DNA from: Endocalyx cinctus
Lineage: Eukaryota > Ascomycota > Sordariomycetes > Amphisphaeriales > Apiosporaceae
Direction of reading: 5' to 3'
Length of the DNA: 64,000 nucleotides
Assembly (NCBI GenBank): GCA_001600455.1
Contig: BCKC01000013.1
Coordinates: 1-64,000 of the forward strand
Made by a program: the position numbers and the translations under genes. Shown here piece by piece: positions 21,050 through 33,723 of the stretch (position 1 is its first letter; each line of letters opens with the position of its first letter). Below the pieces are notes generated by a model. The model was not told the origin of the DNA. It saw nothing but the letters and a program-made list of their open reading frames with translations, and ran no database searches.

Positions 21050-22562
21050 ATGGGATCCAGACATTTCCATTCAAAATCTCGCAACGTAAGGGCTTATAAA
21101 CTAATCTATCTTCGAATCCATATGTTGCAAAAAGCAGCAATTCTGGGTCTATCACACTAACCTCACTCTTTTTAGGGTGCGTGCCGAAATACAGATGTAT
21201 CGATTGAGAGGCGTTTGATCAAGCTAATGAGACGAATCTAGGTTGCTTGCAGTGCAAGAAACGCAGAGTAAGGGTAGGTGTTGCTGTTAACACTATATCG
21301 TTGACGATGCGAATAAACTCACCTGAGAATCATAGTGTAATCTTCAGGCGCCGAGATGCGGTCATTGCTTGCGTAGGAACGAAGCTTGCTCATACAGTCT
21401 CAACCATGACAAGGCCCTGGTGCCCGCCCCGCCGCGGATTATCATCGAATCGCCTGCGACGCTGCTGAGCGGTCACACCGTCGTGATAAATAAACCCCAC
21501 GGACACCTGTTCACCCCCACCAGCATCTTCTGGGACTTTTACGCCAAGGAGCGCCAGCTTTCCACGAAGCGCGATCGAGGCATGGTCGTGGAGCAAAAAT
21601 TGCTCAAAAGCGCCGTAGCCTCCTTCTTCAACTCTACCTGGGATATGCGCTCCTTGAACCGGATCCAGAAAGACACGTGGAAAGCACAGTTCGAGGACCA
21701 AGACCACCGGCGCTTCGTCTACCTCCTACCCATCATCTCCTCGCTCTTCTACATGTACTGCTGCCTCCTCGGCGGCGTCGGCTGCTCGCGCTCGTTCTAC
21801 GCGAACGCTTTCGAGGATAACATCGTCGCCACGCGCCTCTTCCGCGAGACCGAGACGTCCGTCGACGAGAAGAACTGGATGGCCATCTCGTTTTTCGGCC
21901 TGAGCCAGCTCATGTTCCACCTCGCCGCTTCGCAATGCACCCCCGACGATAGTTTCAACTCCTTGGAACTATACCAGGTCCTCCGCGGCACCGCCCGTAT
22001 CGGCAGGGAGATAGCCCCTTACCTGGAGAAAAGCGTCCTGGGCAAGATGGCGGAGAAGCGCCGTCATCCGGCCCTCTTCTCCTTCGAGGCTGGAACGCCG
22101 CTAGCCATCGCCCGGCTCGCTTCCCTGCCCCGTCCCGAGGGCATGTCGGAGCGCTCGCGAAACGCTTGCGATCACGCGATCGAAACGCTGAATGGGTGGC
22201 TACATTATCTCCACGGGCAAGAACGGCTCTGGAAAGACGTTATCGAGTGGCCTTCGTTAACGACGGACGAGTTTGCCGGTGAGTTGTTGGCCAAACAACC
22301 GGTTGCGATGATCATATATATACACTGGTGCACAATACTATACCGGACGCCGAAGAGGTGGTATTTGAATCAGTGGGCAAAGAGAGCTGCTTACGCCTCC
22401 ATGACGGATTTGGATCTTAGTATCTGGGCGGAGTGGCTGGAATGGCCCAATCGGATGCTGCAGATGGATGAGTTCGTCGACGATACCAAATTTATTAGCA
22501 TCGAGAAGGAAAACCTCAGGCGTTGGGCTTTCTTATCAGCTCGTGTTGCGAATGCTGAATAA
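21050..22562 (+). CDS. Zn2Cys6 transcription factor (Upc2-like)
   Basis: Best model: exons 21050-21085, 21232-21273 and 21336-22562, giving 434 aa. The zinc cluster is complete across the second intron: C17, C20, C27, C34, C37 and C44 in the spacing CX2CX6CX6CX2CX6C, preceded by a basic HSKSR stretch. The rest (SSLFYMYCCLLGG, FFGLSQLMFHLAA, then a W-rich C terminus) resembles the sterol-uptake-control (Upc2)-like regulator family. The first intron is uncertain: a textbook branch site and acceptor (CACTAAC..TTTTTAG) end at 21175, not at 21231. The long third exon is intact, so the gene is likely active. Target genes are not evident from the neighbourhood. Confidence 0.8.
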
Positions 22563-23237
22563 CGAGGTTGATGACGGCGCTAGTATATCGTCACCAAATA
22601 TATATATATACATATATATACACATATAATTAGCACAGCACCCTTTTTTTAACCCTAATCAATCAAATGATAAAGAGAAACCACTGTCGTTTCTAAGAGA
22701 TATGCTATGTTTGAACAAACTAACCTCACTATGACTAACTAAAAATATATGATTATCGTAGATAATACCAGATATTGTCCATCACAACAGTCCCCATTTC
22801 AATATCGTCGCCCTAGCCGATTATGCCCTCAGAATCCGGACTCACGGTTATGTCTTCTTTTAAACAAAAGGATATAATATACTTACTGTATTTATAATTC
22901 TCACATGCCGGAGTCAGTCTCAATCCTTGTATAATATATCCCTCATTTAGTAGTATCTACAACTAGTGCTGTCTTCCATAACTCTCATAACAATATACAA
23001 ACCCCTCGATCCCATTTATGGCACTCTGTTTGTACGGTTGAGACATTTTTTTTATCATACCGGTCTCTTCTTATTTCATCTTCATTCAATCCCCCTGGTC
23101 CGCCCCCGACGTCAAATAAATGGAAGAAAAAGAAAATAATTGGAAATGAAATGAGTTGAAACAACAAACCTTGACGCCGGTGTAATAGCGATAATCCGTA
23201 CACCATTTCAACGGTATACCAATGTCGATCAATGCCT
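22563..23237. other. Convergent intergenic region
   Basis: Two gene 3' ends face each other. TATA-type short repeats lie at about 22598-22630. No other feature is seen. Confidence 0.5.
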
Positions 23238-25299
23238 CTAGCAGACACGCACACCACAGACCTCGACCCCCTTGCCTTCGACATAAGCTTTCCTATCGAA
23301 ATACATCCACAAGGAATCTCTTACAAACTCGACGTCAGATGCGCTCCATATATCGAGGCCCATGCGCATCATAGTATCACTACCAATCTTCACTCCGTAA
23401 CCTGCGCCCGGATGAACTAGAGCATCATCCTCCCCTTCGTCGTTCTCGTCCGATTCCATCTCGCTGTCGTCGCTCGAAGACTCAACCGCGTCCGTGAGCG
23501 TAGTTAGAATCTGAGTCGTGAGCCGGTGGAAGTAAGCGATGATGGCCAACTCGACGTGTGCTTCCTCTTCATTCGTCGTCATGCCCGACCCGCCCGTGTG
23601 GGGTCGCGCCGTAGATGTACGTCGGGGTCGGAGGGAATTGATAGACGATGATAGATCAGCTATCGATCGCGACGTGCCGACATTCATGTTCGCGACAATC
23701 GGAGACGAGAGGTCCGCGAGGAGCGCGGCATCTTGGGCTGATTCTTCTGCTTCGTTCGAACGCGCCTGCTCACCCGCCGATGCCCACCACATAAATCCAT
23801 TATACGCGAAGGCGGACCAGCTTAAGGGCTCTATGATTTGCTCCGCTTCGTCGATGTAAGTGTCGTCGTCATGTTTATGCGTGAAGGTGCGGGGCGTGAT
23901 GGGCGACGTCGCGGGCGATGTGCTCTGGTGTTGGATCCGCGAAAGGCCCACCCTGAGATTATGGTAGCGGCGGAGGTCACGCTGCGTAGCCTTAACCGGC
24001 ACGCCGAGGGGACTCTCAACCGTGGGCCATACGCGCCGTTTTGCATTCGAGGTGTGGGGTGGAGGCATGGTTATAAGCACGTCCCATAGCGTATCTTTCT
24101 TAGAGAGGATGCTGTCTGTCGTGCAAGCTATCCACCCGGTACCTCTGTCATCAGAAGACGATCCGTCCGTATCTCGTTGGGGAGCTTTCGTGTCATCGAC
24201 GAGAAAAGGTATGTCATGAACACCGATGGAGAATAGCGGGCGTATGCGAGAAGGCGGTGACGTGGACGAAACAAGATCGAATGTAGAGGAGGGGATGCTA
24301 GAAATAACGGAGAGATCATACACTGGGATTTTTTTGTCAGCCCTACAGCTCCAATGGCCGGTAAAAGAACAAAAAGCTGTATAATGAAGAGTTGTGGATC
24401 AAGCGAAACAGCAGCAAAAATGGAGACGAACCAAAGTTGCAAGCCTCTTGCACGGGAGCGTGGCCTGATATCAGGATGCGCTTGTGTAGTAACGCGGCAC
24501 GCTGTATGGGAAAGATAAGAGGGCCAAAAGTATCCAGCAAATTCGTTAAGCTCCAAGCAGGGTGGTAAGGTGAAAGCCTCCGTCCTGCAGGCGCTAGGGC
24601 CGTGCCATCCGAGATAGAACGATTCCTACCGTGATCTCGCAGTGACCCTTTAGGTGGTGTCTGTACGCTAATCGGAGATTCTATATTATCTTTAGAAGTT
24701 ATTAACTCTTGTTTGGCCGGGTCTTGAACTCGATGCTTCTCCCAGTATTCCTGTAATGTATTGGTATCTTTGCTACCGGTCGTTGCGAGGTTGCTGTGGG
24801 TTACTCCGAGTTAGGACGTTGACATTGATCCGATATATTCGGAGGAAGGAGGGTAGACGAGTTAAACATACGAAGCGATCGCCTTGAGCCCTTCAGCGTG
24901 TTTCCAAGCTCTACCTAGTCGTCCATAGCTTAAAGGCACTAGAACGCCAACAGCCAACATACGCGCATTACGCGCTTCTGTATCCTCTACGGGGGCATTT
25001 ACGAATGCGCTTATACCGGCGTATTCTTCGTGAACGAAATAGATTAAATCTTCGGATACGGTATGCAGGCCGGACGGGAGGGATTTGTATTCTACAACGC
25101 CTTCGAGCTCGATTCCGGGATTGGACGCTTTCCAAGATATGGTATACCCGGCCTTGACGTCGAAATCGATTAGGAATAAAGCGGATATAGGAGGTAGGTC
25201 TGGAAGGGTAGCGGAAGTGATAGTAGTTGAGGTTGACAAACCCGGTGTCGAGGGTAGTCGTACGTGTAGTTCCGGCTGGCCGCGTCGAGAGGCGGCCAT
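23238..25299 (-). CDS. DENN-like LCHN/Anr2 protein (DUF4484)
   Basis: Three exons, 25299-24872, 24793-24432 and 24322-23238, join in phase to 624 aa. The N-terminal part has ALFLIDFDVKAGYTISWK, VEYKSLPSGLHTV, DLIYFVHEEYAGISAF and NARMLAVGVLVPLSYGRLGR, typical of the longin/DENN module of LCHN (human DENND11) and yeast Anr2. The middle has LLDTFGPLIFPI and ISGHAPVQEACNF. The C-terminal DUF4484 part includes PLSWSAFAYNGFMWWASAGE and a long Ser/Asp/Glu-rich insertion. Relatives act in membrane traffic or lipid droplet biology, probably through Rab GTPases. Length and domain order are normal for fungal members. Confidence 0.88.
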
Positions 25300-26296
25300 G
25301 ATTCGTGGTCAGTCCTTTGGCGTCTGAGGCGACGCCACGTCTCTAGAAAAAAGACGATTGGCTGAAATTGATATAAACTATTTTAATTTTCAGGACATCG
25401 TTTTAGAAAATGGTAATGAAATTATCAACGATACAAAAATTACTTTTAGAAGTTGTAGTTGAAGATGAGATGGGATGTGGTGTATTAATATTAATTGGGT
25501 TGATAGAAATACTTAGCTACAGTACTAACTTCCAAGGTTACTGTATATAGATAGTGGACGTAGGTAGCTACCTAGGTAGCTAGCACCTGCTCCTTAGGTA
25601 CATATGTAGGTACTTAAGTATCGATTTAATAGGCTTTGCTAGCACTATTTCCTAGGCATCGACCCATCCTGGTTTTTCCAAGCTTAGCTGTGAATGGTCC
25701 TCGATAAAAGTCGGGTGTCCACGCAGCCACGCTGCCACGTTCACCGAGGGGTTACCTACACGTGATACTGCGGGAGGCCGAAATAGCCAGTAATAGTGGC
25801 GCTGAATCCTCCCTAATCAAGTCGCTAATTAACCACATACGAGATACTGCAGGTATCCGACTACAGAACGTTAGTGGAAGGGTAACCACAACTCCTACCA
25901 AACTACTCTGGTCAATATTTTAAGAATCTTGATATACAAATCAAATTTATGGAAAGAAGAGTGAAAGAAAAGGGCAGCGTATTAGCCACACGTCAATCTA
26001 ATTGAATAGGAGCATTTGCTCCAGATTTGGCGGAAGTCGTTAATTCTCACCCCTCCTTATTGGAGGGGAAAGCGTATTTCATGACATCAGAATCAATACA
26101 TTTCATGTTGCAAGGTTATGTCGGGTGTAACTAGATGCTCAATATGTAGAAAATGTCAAGATCGAAGGCCACTTAAATAATCATTCGATAAGTTCAGTAG
26201 CTTCATCTTTTTTTTTTTTCCTTTCATCGTCACTGTCTATGGACAATCCTTTGCGAGACTATCACATATCTTCCTCTGCGCCGATAGCTCACGATC
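25300..26296. other. Divergent promoter region with TACCTAGG motif cluster
   Basis: Shared upstream region of the LCHN-like and OBAP-like genes. Overlapping TAGGTAGC/TACCTAGG motifs cluster at about 25559-25620. No gene is seen. Confidence 0.5.
25559..25620. repeat. TACCTAGGTA-type motif cluster
   Basis: Overlapping palindromic variants of TAGGTAGCTACCTAGGTA occur, followed by CTTAGGTAC and GTAGGTACTTA. Similar clusters are at 30821-30868, about 40800-40930, 46830-46940 and 47965-48005. Confidence 0.6.
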
Positions 26297-27110
26297 ATGG
26301 CGGATAGTAGAGCGATAGAAGTCCCCGGGGGTAATACCTCCATCGAAGATAAAATCCTCGAAACAGGAGCATCCATGATACAGGTATCGCTCTCGTGCAT
26401 CGTGTATTTCAATATATGCAGACGAAGTCTAACCCAGGGTATAGGATTTCCAACCGACGAAACAACTTTGCGCCCACTTGAACGCCTTCCACACGTACGC
26501 CGACGAACCTGGTCGTTACGTGGAAGCGAATCATTATTGCGCCCATTTAACTCAAGGTACCTTTTCTTTTTCGTCTAAAATTTTCCGTACCTCGTCATGC
26601 CAGCCACCAAATGATAATAACGCTCGCATAGATGTCCGGCAATGTATCCTCTACGATGGTCCCGGCCCCGACGCCAGACTGATAGGCATCGAGTACATGA
26701 TCACGCCCGAGCTATTCGCCAGCTTACCTCCGGAAGAGCGGAAATTATGGCACTCGCACGTGTACGAGGTCAAGTCAGGCATGCTCGTCATGCCCGGACC
26801 GACGAACGCCGCGCAGGCAGCGTGGGAAGCGGCCGAGACCCGGGAGATGAAGCACGTCATCGGTCTTTACGGCAAGGTGTACCACCTCTGGCAGACGGAC
26901 AGAGGTGACGCCTTACCGCTCGGGGAGCCAAAGCTCATGATGAGCTTCACGGAGGACGGCCAGTTCGACTTCGAGAAGGTCGTTGGCGAGAGAGACGGGC
27001 GGTTCGGATGCGACTGGAAGAGGAAAATGGCCTTGAGACGGGAGATCGAGGCTCCTGAAATTCACGGGGATGCTGATTCTGTCTGGAAGACAAGACGGAA
27101 GTCAATGTGA
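26297..27110 (+). CDS. OBAP-family protein (DUF1264)
   Basis: Three exons, 26297-26383, 26445-26556 and 26632-27110, give 225 aa. The signature runs LCAHLNAFHTYADEPGR, VEANHYCAHL, RQCILYDGP, ARLIGIEYMI, LWHSHVYEVKSGMLVMPG, YGKVYHLWQTDRGD and PLGEPKLMMSF. This matches the oil-body-associated protein family, which in plants sits on lipid bodies. Its fungal role is not established. No membrane segment or signal peptide is visible. Some upstream-region motifs may be shared with the divergent LCHN-like gene. Confidence 0.88.
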
Positions 27111-28005
27111 GCACGAGAAGCGGCTGGATCTCCGAGTTTCGTCCGTTTGTCCTTTAGTCCAGTAAACAAGATTCCTACCCTGTCTGGGGCGAATTTGTAC
27201 ATCTCGGACAGACCACATGTACGTCTTTCTAAGCGGGGCCAGGTTCAAGTTGCCGAGAACTATGATGACCTTCGCTTTGACTAAATATGGAGTTGTACTG
27301 GTTCTGAAAGCTGTTGTTGAATCTGACCATTACACGAATCAGCCGCGTCGAGTACCTCCCAAGATAACCCTTGATTGACTTCATGGCGAGTGCATCATTG
27401 AAATCTAGCTCTCAATAGAGCAAGTCTACGTAGCCAGCTTGCGCATATTCCTTATAAAGGGTGACGTATATATACATATAGTATGTTTATATGGGTATCC
27501 TAGAACACAGTGTCTATCGAGATCCTTGAGCGAAGCCGGATATATCACATGTTTCACTTCCACGTAGCGTATGCATGGCGCGAGGAATTTCCCGTGGTGC
27601 GTATGATGGGGTATTATCACTGATGCTATAAATAGGAGATGTCCAAGAAAGACGTGGTCTGTGCCTGGGGACCTCGACGTATTCCTAGGATGAGGCGAAA
27701 CAAGAAAAAAAAAAGTGAAAAATCAAAACATCAGTGGGTATTCTGCCCTGTCCTATTCCCTAACGCCAACGCTATGAATTTCATTTCCCGCCATAATGCA
27801 AACAGTTATAACCATACAAGCAACAGCGTCATTTGATCGGATGTGACGTCGAGCTAAAAAGTCGTATCGGGACGTATACGCTTTATGCGTGCTTGTCTTT
27901 CTTCTGGTCCTCGTTATGCGATCATATGCAACATCTTGAGTAGTTCCTTTAGCTTTTTTTTTTGGTTTTATTTTTTTATTTCCTTCGACGACTTGGCGTA
28001 AAGAA
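27111..28005. other. Convergent intergenic region
   Basis: Two 3' ends face each other. A/T runs occur near 27703 and 27953. No gene is seen. Confidence 0.5.
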
Positions 28006-28879
28006 TCATCGTAACCTGACCTTCCCTTCTTCGTCCATGACGGGCGCATCCTCGACCTCCTTAGGGTGTTCTCGCCATCCCGGTAGACTCCTAAAGGATA
28101 ACCAGGAAACGAACATAGCGGCGAAAAGTACGAGCCAGATGGGTAGCAGAAGCCACCGACCGAGTTGAGAGTAGTAGCAGTTAATGCGCCAGTAATGACG
28201 GGTGGAGTAGGCCGGGGTCTGCGCGACGCCGCAGCTCCAGCTTTCGAAATCCATCCAGTTGACGCCGTAAGGTGGGTAGCCTACGGGCGACGCGTACCGC
28301 CAGAGGCCCAGCGTATCCAATCGACCTGACATGGCGTGCATGATGAAGTTACACATCATGGCCGTAGTGTTGACCACGAGGGTCGGAAAGAATATCAATA
28401 GAAGTAGGCGATGCTGCGAGATATTCTTTATCCGTACGCATTGAAAATTAGCATACAATTCCAAAAAAAAAAAAAAAACAGTAAAATACGCGATGCTGAT
28501 ATAATTGGAAGAGATAAAAATATTGATAAAAGAAAATACTCACTTTTCTCGAACGAGCACTCGCGAGAAATAGCGCCAAGATGAAAAAGCTAGCAACGAT
28601 GTTCATGGCAGAAGCGGCTATGGCTAGCTGATGATGAGGTTTCCGGTACAGGCGCGTAGGTAACCAGGCGGTCCTCAGCTTTTCGTCGAAATACTCGATC
28701 TCGAAGCCGTCGTGATAACCCAAATCGTGATACCTGATCCATCTTAATAAATATAACTGCTTCTCGATGACCGTCCAAGATAAGATGACGAGTAAAGCCA
28801 GGACGGCGGCCAGGGTGAGTCCTCCGGACCGCCTGTGGAGCCGAGGAATGGGTATCTCAACTTTATTATGCGACGACAT
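28006..28879 (-). CDS. Tetraspan membrane protein of unknown function
   Basis: Two exons, 28879-28544 and 28425-28006, give 251 aa. Four hydrophobic segments are visible: TLAAVLALLVILSWTVI (about 21-38), IAASAMNIVASFFILALFL (about 87-107), LLLLIFFPTLVVNTTAMM (after the join) and WLLLPIWLVLFAAMFVSWL near the C terminus. The loop between segments 3 and 4 holds two Cys (SWSCG and INCYY). An acidic/basic tail follows. The ATG at 28879 is chosen because an upstream in-frame ATG at 28999 adds 40 residues without conserved look. The acceptor at 28426 could also be the CAG 12 nt further in. Family unknown to me. Confidence 0.72.
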
Positions 28880-31800
28880 CTGAGCTGGCGGCGATAGTCT
28901 AGCGGCGTTATTGTTGCGATTGCCGACGTTAATATAAGCGTATTTTTGAATACGGGGTTCTATGTACTTTGTACACCTAGTAATGAACGCGAAAGACATA
29001 TATATGTACGCATATAATCTGGTAATATGTGTGGCAGATGGCTGACCGGATATTTTCTTCCCCCCCTTAGGCGACTAGGAAGTAATATCGAGTTCAAATT
29101 AAATGGTGGATAACGCGACAATTGAAGGGAAAAAAAAAAAAAAAGTAGCAGCAGCAGCGACAGCGACAGCTAAGTATTTTAGGGATTACAATAGGCGGAA
29201 GCGAAACCTTCGAAAAAAACAAAAGAAAATAACATAGACAGGATAAGGAATAAAATAAATAACAAGACCCTTTTTACTCTTTGGAAAAAAAAAAAAAAAA
29301 AAGATCAATTCGTTTTATTTGGTTCTCGTCTCGGTCCGTTTTTCTCTTATTTCTTCAGAACGCGTATGGTGCAAGGTAATTGGCCTTTACGGTGTAATTG
29401 TAGTTTAATAACAAATAAACTTTTAAAAGGGGGCGTGGGGAAATATTAAGATCAATGGGAATAAATAAAATAAAATAAGAAATGAGATTGGTAAAGACAG
29501 TAGTATTATCGTGAAAAGGGAGAAAGAAAAGAAAAAGTAACGAAATACGAATTAATGGCCTAAGCTTTAGTTTTCTCCTTTTATTAATATAACTTACCTA
29601 CACCATATTCTCTTTCTCATTTATGTTTCATGGCTTATTTTCTCTTCTCTTTCTCTTCTTTTTTTTTTTCTTTCTCTCCTCTGTTACATGGGTTGGCTGA
29701 GCCTCTTAGACGGTTGAAAATGGAAACTCGTCTGGGGTTTCTCTACCGTTAGTACGTAGGCAAGCATTTTCTACGCCCCTGCGAGTGTCCGAAATTATAA
29801 AATGGCTCCATCAGCTCAATCCTGTTGCCTATCTAAATCTCTTATTACCTCCACTGCCAATGCTTGGCAAACGATCCTGTCAGCATAGCCTACGCTGAAA
29901 TGGATGGTACACTCGACGAATTATCTTCAAAAGTCTATTTCCTCGTAAAAGAAGGTGAACATGTCGTACTAGCTCGTCTCTTATGCAATAGCGTAGGAGG
30001 TGATCGCAAAATGGAAAGGCAGGTAAGGTTAAAAAAAAAAAAAAAAAAAAGGAAGAAAAAGAAGAAAGAAAGAAAGAAGAAAAAGGCCCATATACTATAG
30101 CTGGGGTATCCATACATATATCTATATATCTACCGTAGTATACGTATATATTTTATCACTTCCAGTTTTGTATATAACAATCAATCAGAGCTCTAGTAGG
30201 GTAGCATTGACCGAGCTTGGTGACGAGAGAGTAAAACGAGGTGCAGTCAGCTCGGCCCTCTTATCCGAATTCTGATTTGTCTACCAACGAGTACATATAT
30301 ACCGTCAATCATGACTGAATTGTACAAGTATACCAAAACGCCCAACAACTTGTTTCAAGCCGCGGCGATTGATTGCTGCAGCTTATATGTAGCTGATGGA
30401 TGGATAACCTGATAACGATGATGAAATAAGAAACGGATTCTCATCGCCTTAATCCGTCCCCACGTTTTTCACGTCATTGCAGGATAAAGATAGTAGTAAC
30501 ATATACCCGTGGCCATCGATTGATGCTTTTAACTGGTAATGATTCACGCGTTTCGAACTTTATGTGATGATTGATTATCCAATGATTGATGGGTAAAATA
30601 ATCTCGTACCTCAAAGAAAGGTAATTTAATGGTAATATTATTTCATGTCACTTGACACTTGACACTTGTTCTATTTGGCTTGTGGCTGGACTCTAATACT
30701 ACATCAAACCTTTTTTTTTTTTTCCCATATACTATGTATATATATTTTCGGACACTCTAACTCTCCTGAATCACCTCTCCAGGGCTGTCTGTACTCTGTA
30801 CTCCGTGTCTTTATTTTAGTATACCTACCGAGCCTACCTAGCTGCCTAGGTAGGTAGGTAGGTACCAGGCTTCACAAGTCTAGGCCTCTCGTTAGGCTGA
30901 TTATCATACACGCGCTCTCTCTCTAGCTTGCTACCCCATGAATCTCGATAGTGTTTAATTAATTCTTGTCTTTAAAGCTTCTCACGTTCACCCAACGACC
31001 CGGATACACTAAACTCTCTTTTTTTCTTTTTCTTTTTCTTTTTCTTTGCCTTACATATACATATATATAAGCATTTTACATACTCTTAAGTATGGACGGA
31101 TCTAATATGATCTTCGAGTACAGATCCGTGGATACCTATAGTACGTGTTATCTCCATAAGAGAGGCGATGCTCTCAGTTCGATTACTTATCTTTACATCA
31201 TAGTTCATGCGTCTCGCTCACGATTGTGTCATGCCTAGAGTTTTGTTACTGGAGCATCTTCACTCCCGAGACTTGGATTTTGGAAGGATTCCGTTCCCCC
31301 ACATGCAAGTCATAAAATTAGTACCGAGTACCGTCCAATTATATGACATAATCATCGTATATTTATGTCCATGTATATTGAATAATGTATTTACTATTTA
31401 CATTCTGATTCTGATTTCGTTATGCGTGTTGGTTATTCCTCTAGGTCAGCGTCGCCGTGCTAGATGGAGATCGTTTACTCATTTGCCAAGAATTACAATG
31501 GTATGGCGCTACGCCAAATTACCAATCTCTCTCGGCTACACCACACGTACTTAGGCTTATCACCGTATCCTCAACCTTTTCGCGAAACCGTTACTACAAG
31601 TACCAACTTCGTCAAGATCCCATACTGCGATCGTGCCTCCTTCTATCGTGCCATTCCACTTAGGATACGATGAATGATAATCTTATAAGCTCACGTGTCC
31701 AGACTACTCCACGCCCCCGGGTAGTAAGTAGTATTATTTTCCATGGATGAGTCATTATAGCTGTTGAATCGCTTATGGCCCGTGACCTACCGTCAATTTG

Positions 31801-33723
31801 CTGACCTACTGTTTCATCATCAGCATGTCAAGTCATCCCTCGTCAAGTACTAAAAGTTATGTCTTTGAAAAAGGTATTAGCAAGATTGGTGATACTGTGA
31901 TACATGCCTCCGGCGACATCCATTGTTCGTAAACTGGCGATAAAAGTGGTAGGAAGTTTGGATGATATCCTTGCCCCTTTGACGCAAAAGCCGAGGCACT
32001 CCTTCTATCAAGTCCCGGCCGCGGTGATTATAAATCTTGAAAGTCCTACGAAGTGCCAAGGCTACCCACGTACTTTTGCGTGAGATTAGACCTGGTCCGA
32101 ATTTGAACCGTAAGCGTTCTTGTGGCAAGGCTATCGAAACATGCTGATCATCAGGGGGAGGACAATCGCGGCGTCCACCGGTAGATTCATATTTTGAACA
32201 ACTTCAACAGTTGAACGTCTAACTTTCATAACGTTCCCATGATCATATTCTCACGGTTAAACTATATTAAATAGTGCTACTTAGTTGTTCACGTCCTTCT
32301 CCTTCCAACTTTCTCAACGACTACAAGTAAAACCCTTCTTGGCGTGCTTCAATTACCTTCCCCCCAAGAAAGGGGGATGCTGTGTCTACACATCCCAGTG
32401 CTAGTTCATGAGTTACTAGGTTAACTTACTAGCATTTTATTAGCATTTCTTCATCTCATTTATTTCCCTTCCTGATTGGTCCAAATATCACCTTCACCGG
32501 GCCTCGTTCACGTATCATCTCTTCGTTCATAAAAGACTCTTGAGGCTCGGTGAGCGGGCAAGCTTATTTACGTTGATCGACTCGAACCTCTTGACCGTTA
32601 AGGAATATATATACTACTAATGCAGATTCTTTGTCCCGGTCGATCCGATCAGGAACTATGCACATATCTCCCTTGGCCTATTTGAAAACGATTCATGGTT
32701 TAGAATGGTAACCGCGAGTGTCTGATTGTTCCTTGGATTCGCGAGAGTGCTCATAGACTTCTTAGGAGTCATTTTACTATGCATTTCGGGTAAGCAATAA
32801 GTGAAAAAGCCACACGTCCTGCTCATGACAAAATATGTTGCGGAGACGAAGCGGTGAACCAAAGCATACGTTAGAAAAACAAGCTGCGAGATAGCGGTCC
32901 CCCTTTTCACCTGCCCTGCCTGCCACGTATGAGCCTATCCCGAACTCTCTGTAAAAGACTGCGAGTATCGTCGTAAAGGAGACCTCGAGCCTTTCATCAC
33001 ATTTACTTAAGGTTTTCATCACGGTGTATATATGCCCTGATAGACACTCGTCAACTAATACCGATTATTTTCTACTCCCCAAGTCATGGCTCTCCTTTCT
33101 ATTCGATTAGCGAGTTGCATTGTATATCTCAGTTACACTGTGCTCTTTATGTATGACGTGACTGGTCCCCGAAAAGGGGTGGATGGATGTTATAACTGAT
33201 GCTTCTCATCAAATCTTCGACCACTCTCTTCTTATCAACCCTAGCACATATTTACAGTTGAGGATATGTTTATTATCTGCCTCTAATCAGCTATTGTGAC
33301 GTCCTACAAACTATGACCGGTAACCGGAGCCGAGACGTCTATGGCGATAACCACGTGCCTCCTTCTAGCCTCTGCGCTACAAAACAAAGATCCATGTCCT
33401 TCCCCTGGACCTTTTTGGTATAGATAAATCGTCCCCGGTGGCCAACGCCTTGAGCTTAGTCTCGCCGGGTACTTCGCCGGGTGCATGCTCGAATAACAGC
33501 ACGGCCTATCGGTATTCTTCATATCTAGTTTATTCCTCTGCAGTTTATAAGATAATCCTCCATATACACTAGCTAAACGTCACCATCATGTTGCTCATGC
33601 TACTCAAGGATCCTAGACCTAGGTAGAAAAAAAAAGGCAGTAGAATTAATAATATCTTATGCACCGAACGCCTACACAAAGATATACACCTGTATGTAAT
33701 ATGCTACGAAAAGCCTTTCGTCA
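28880..33723. other. 4.8-kb gene-poor region
   Basis: No gene I can support. It contains A tracts (29131-29144, 29285-29302, 30030-30048), a TTTTTC-repeat near 31020-31045, and a TACCTAGG cluster at 30821-30868. Two protein-like stretches occur on the plus strand: about 29864-30024 (SIAYAEMDGTLDELSSKVYF) ending at a good GTAAGG donor, and about 31444-31560 (VAVLDGDRLLICQELQWYG) after a CTAG acceptor. They could be exons of one gene only if the intron were about 1.4 kb, which is atypical here. Confidence 0.45.
30821..30868. repeat. TACCTAGGTA-type motif cluster
   Basis: Contains CTACCTAGCTGCCTAGG followed by four GTAG units (TAGGTAGGTAGGTAGG) ending in TACC. Same motif family as at 25559. Confidence 0.6.
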
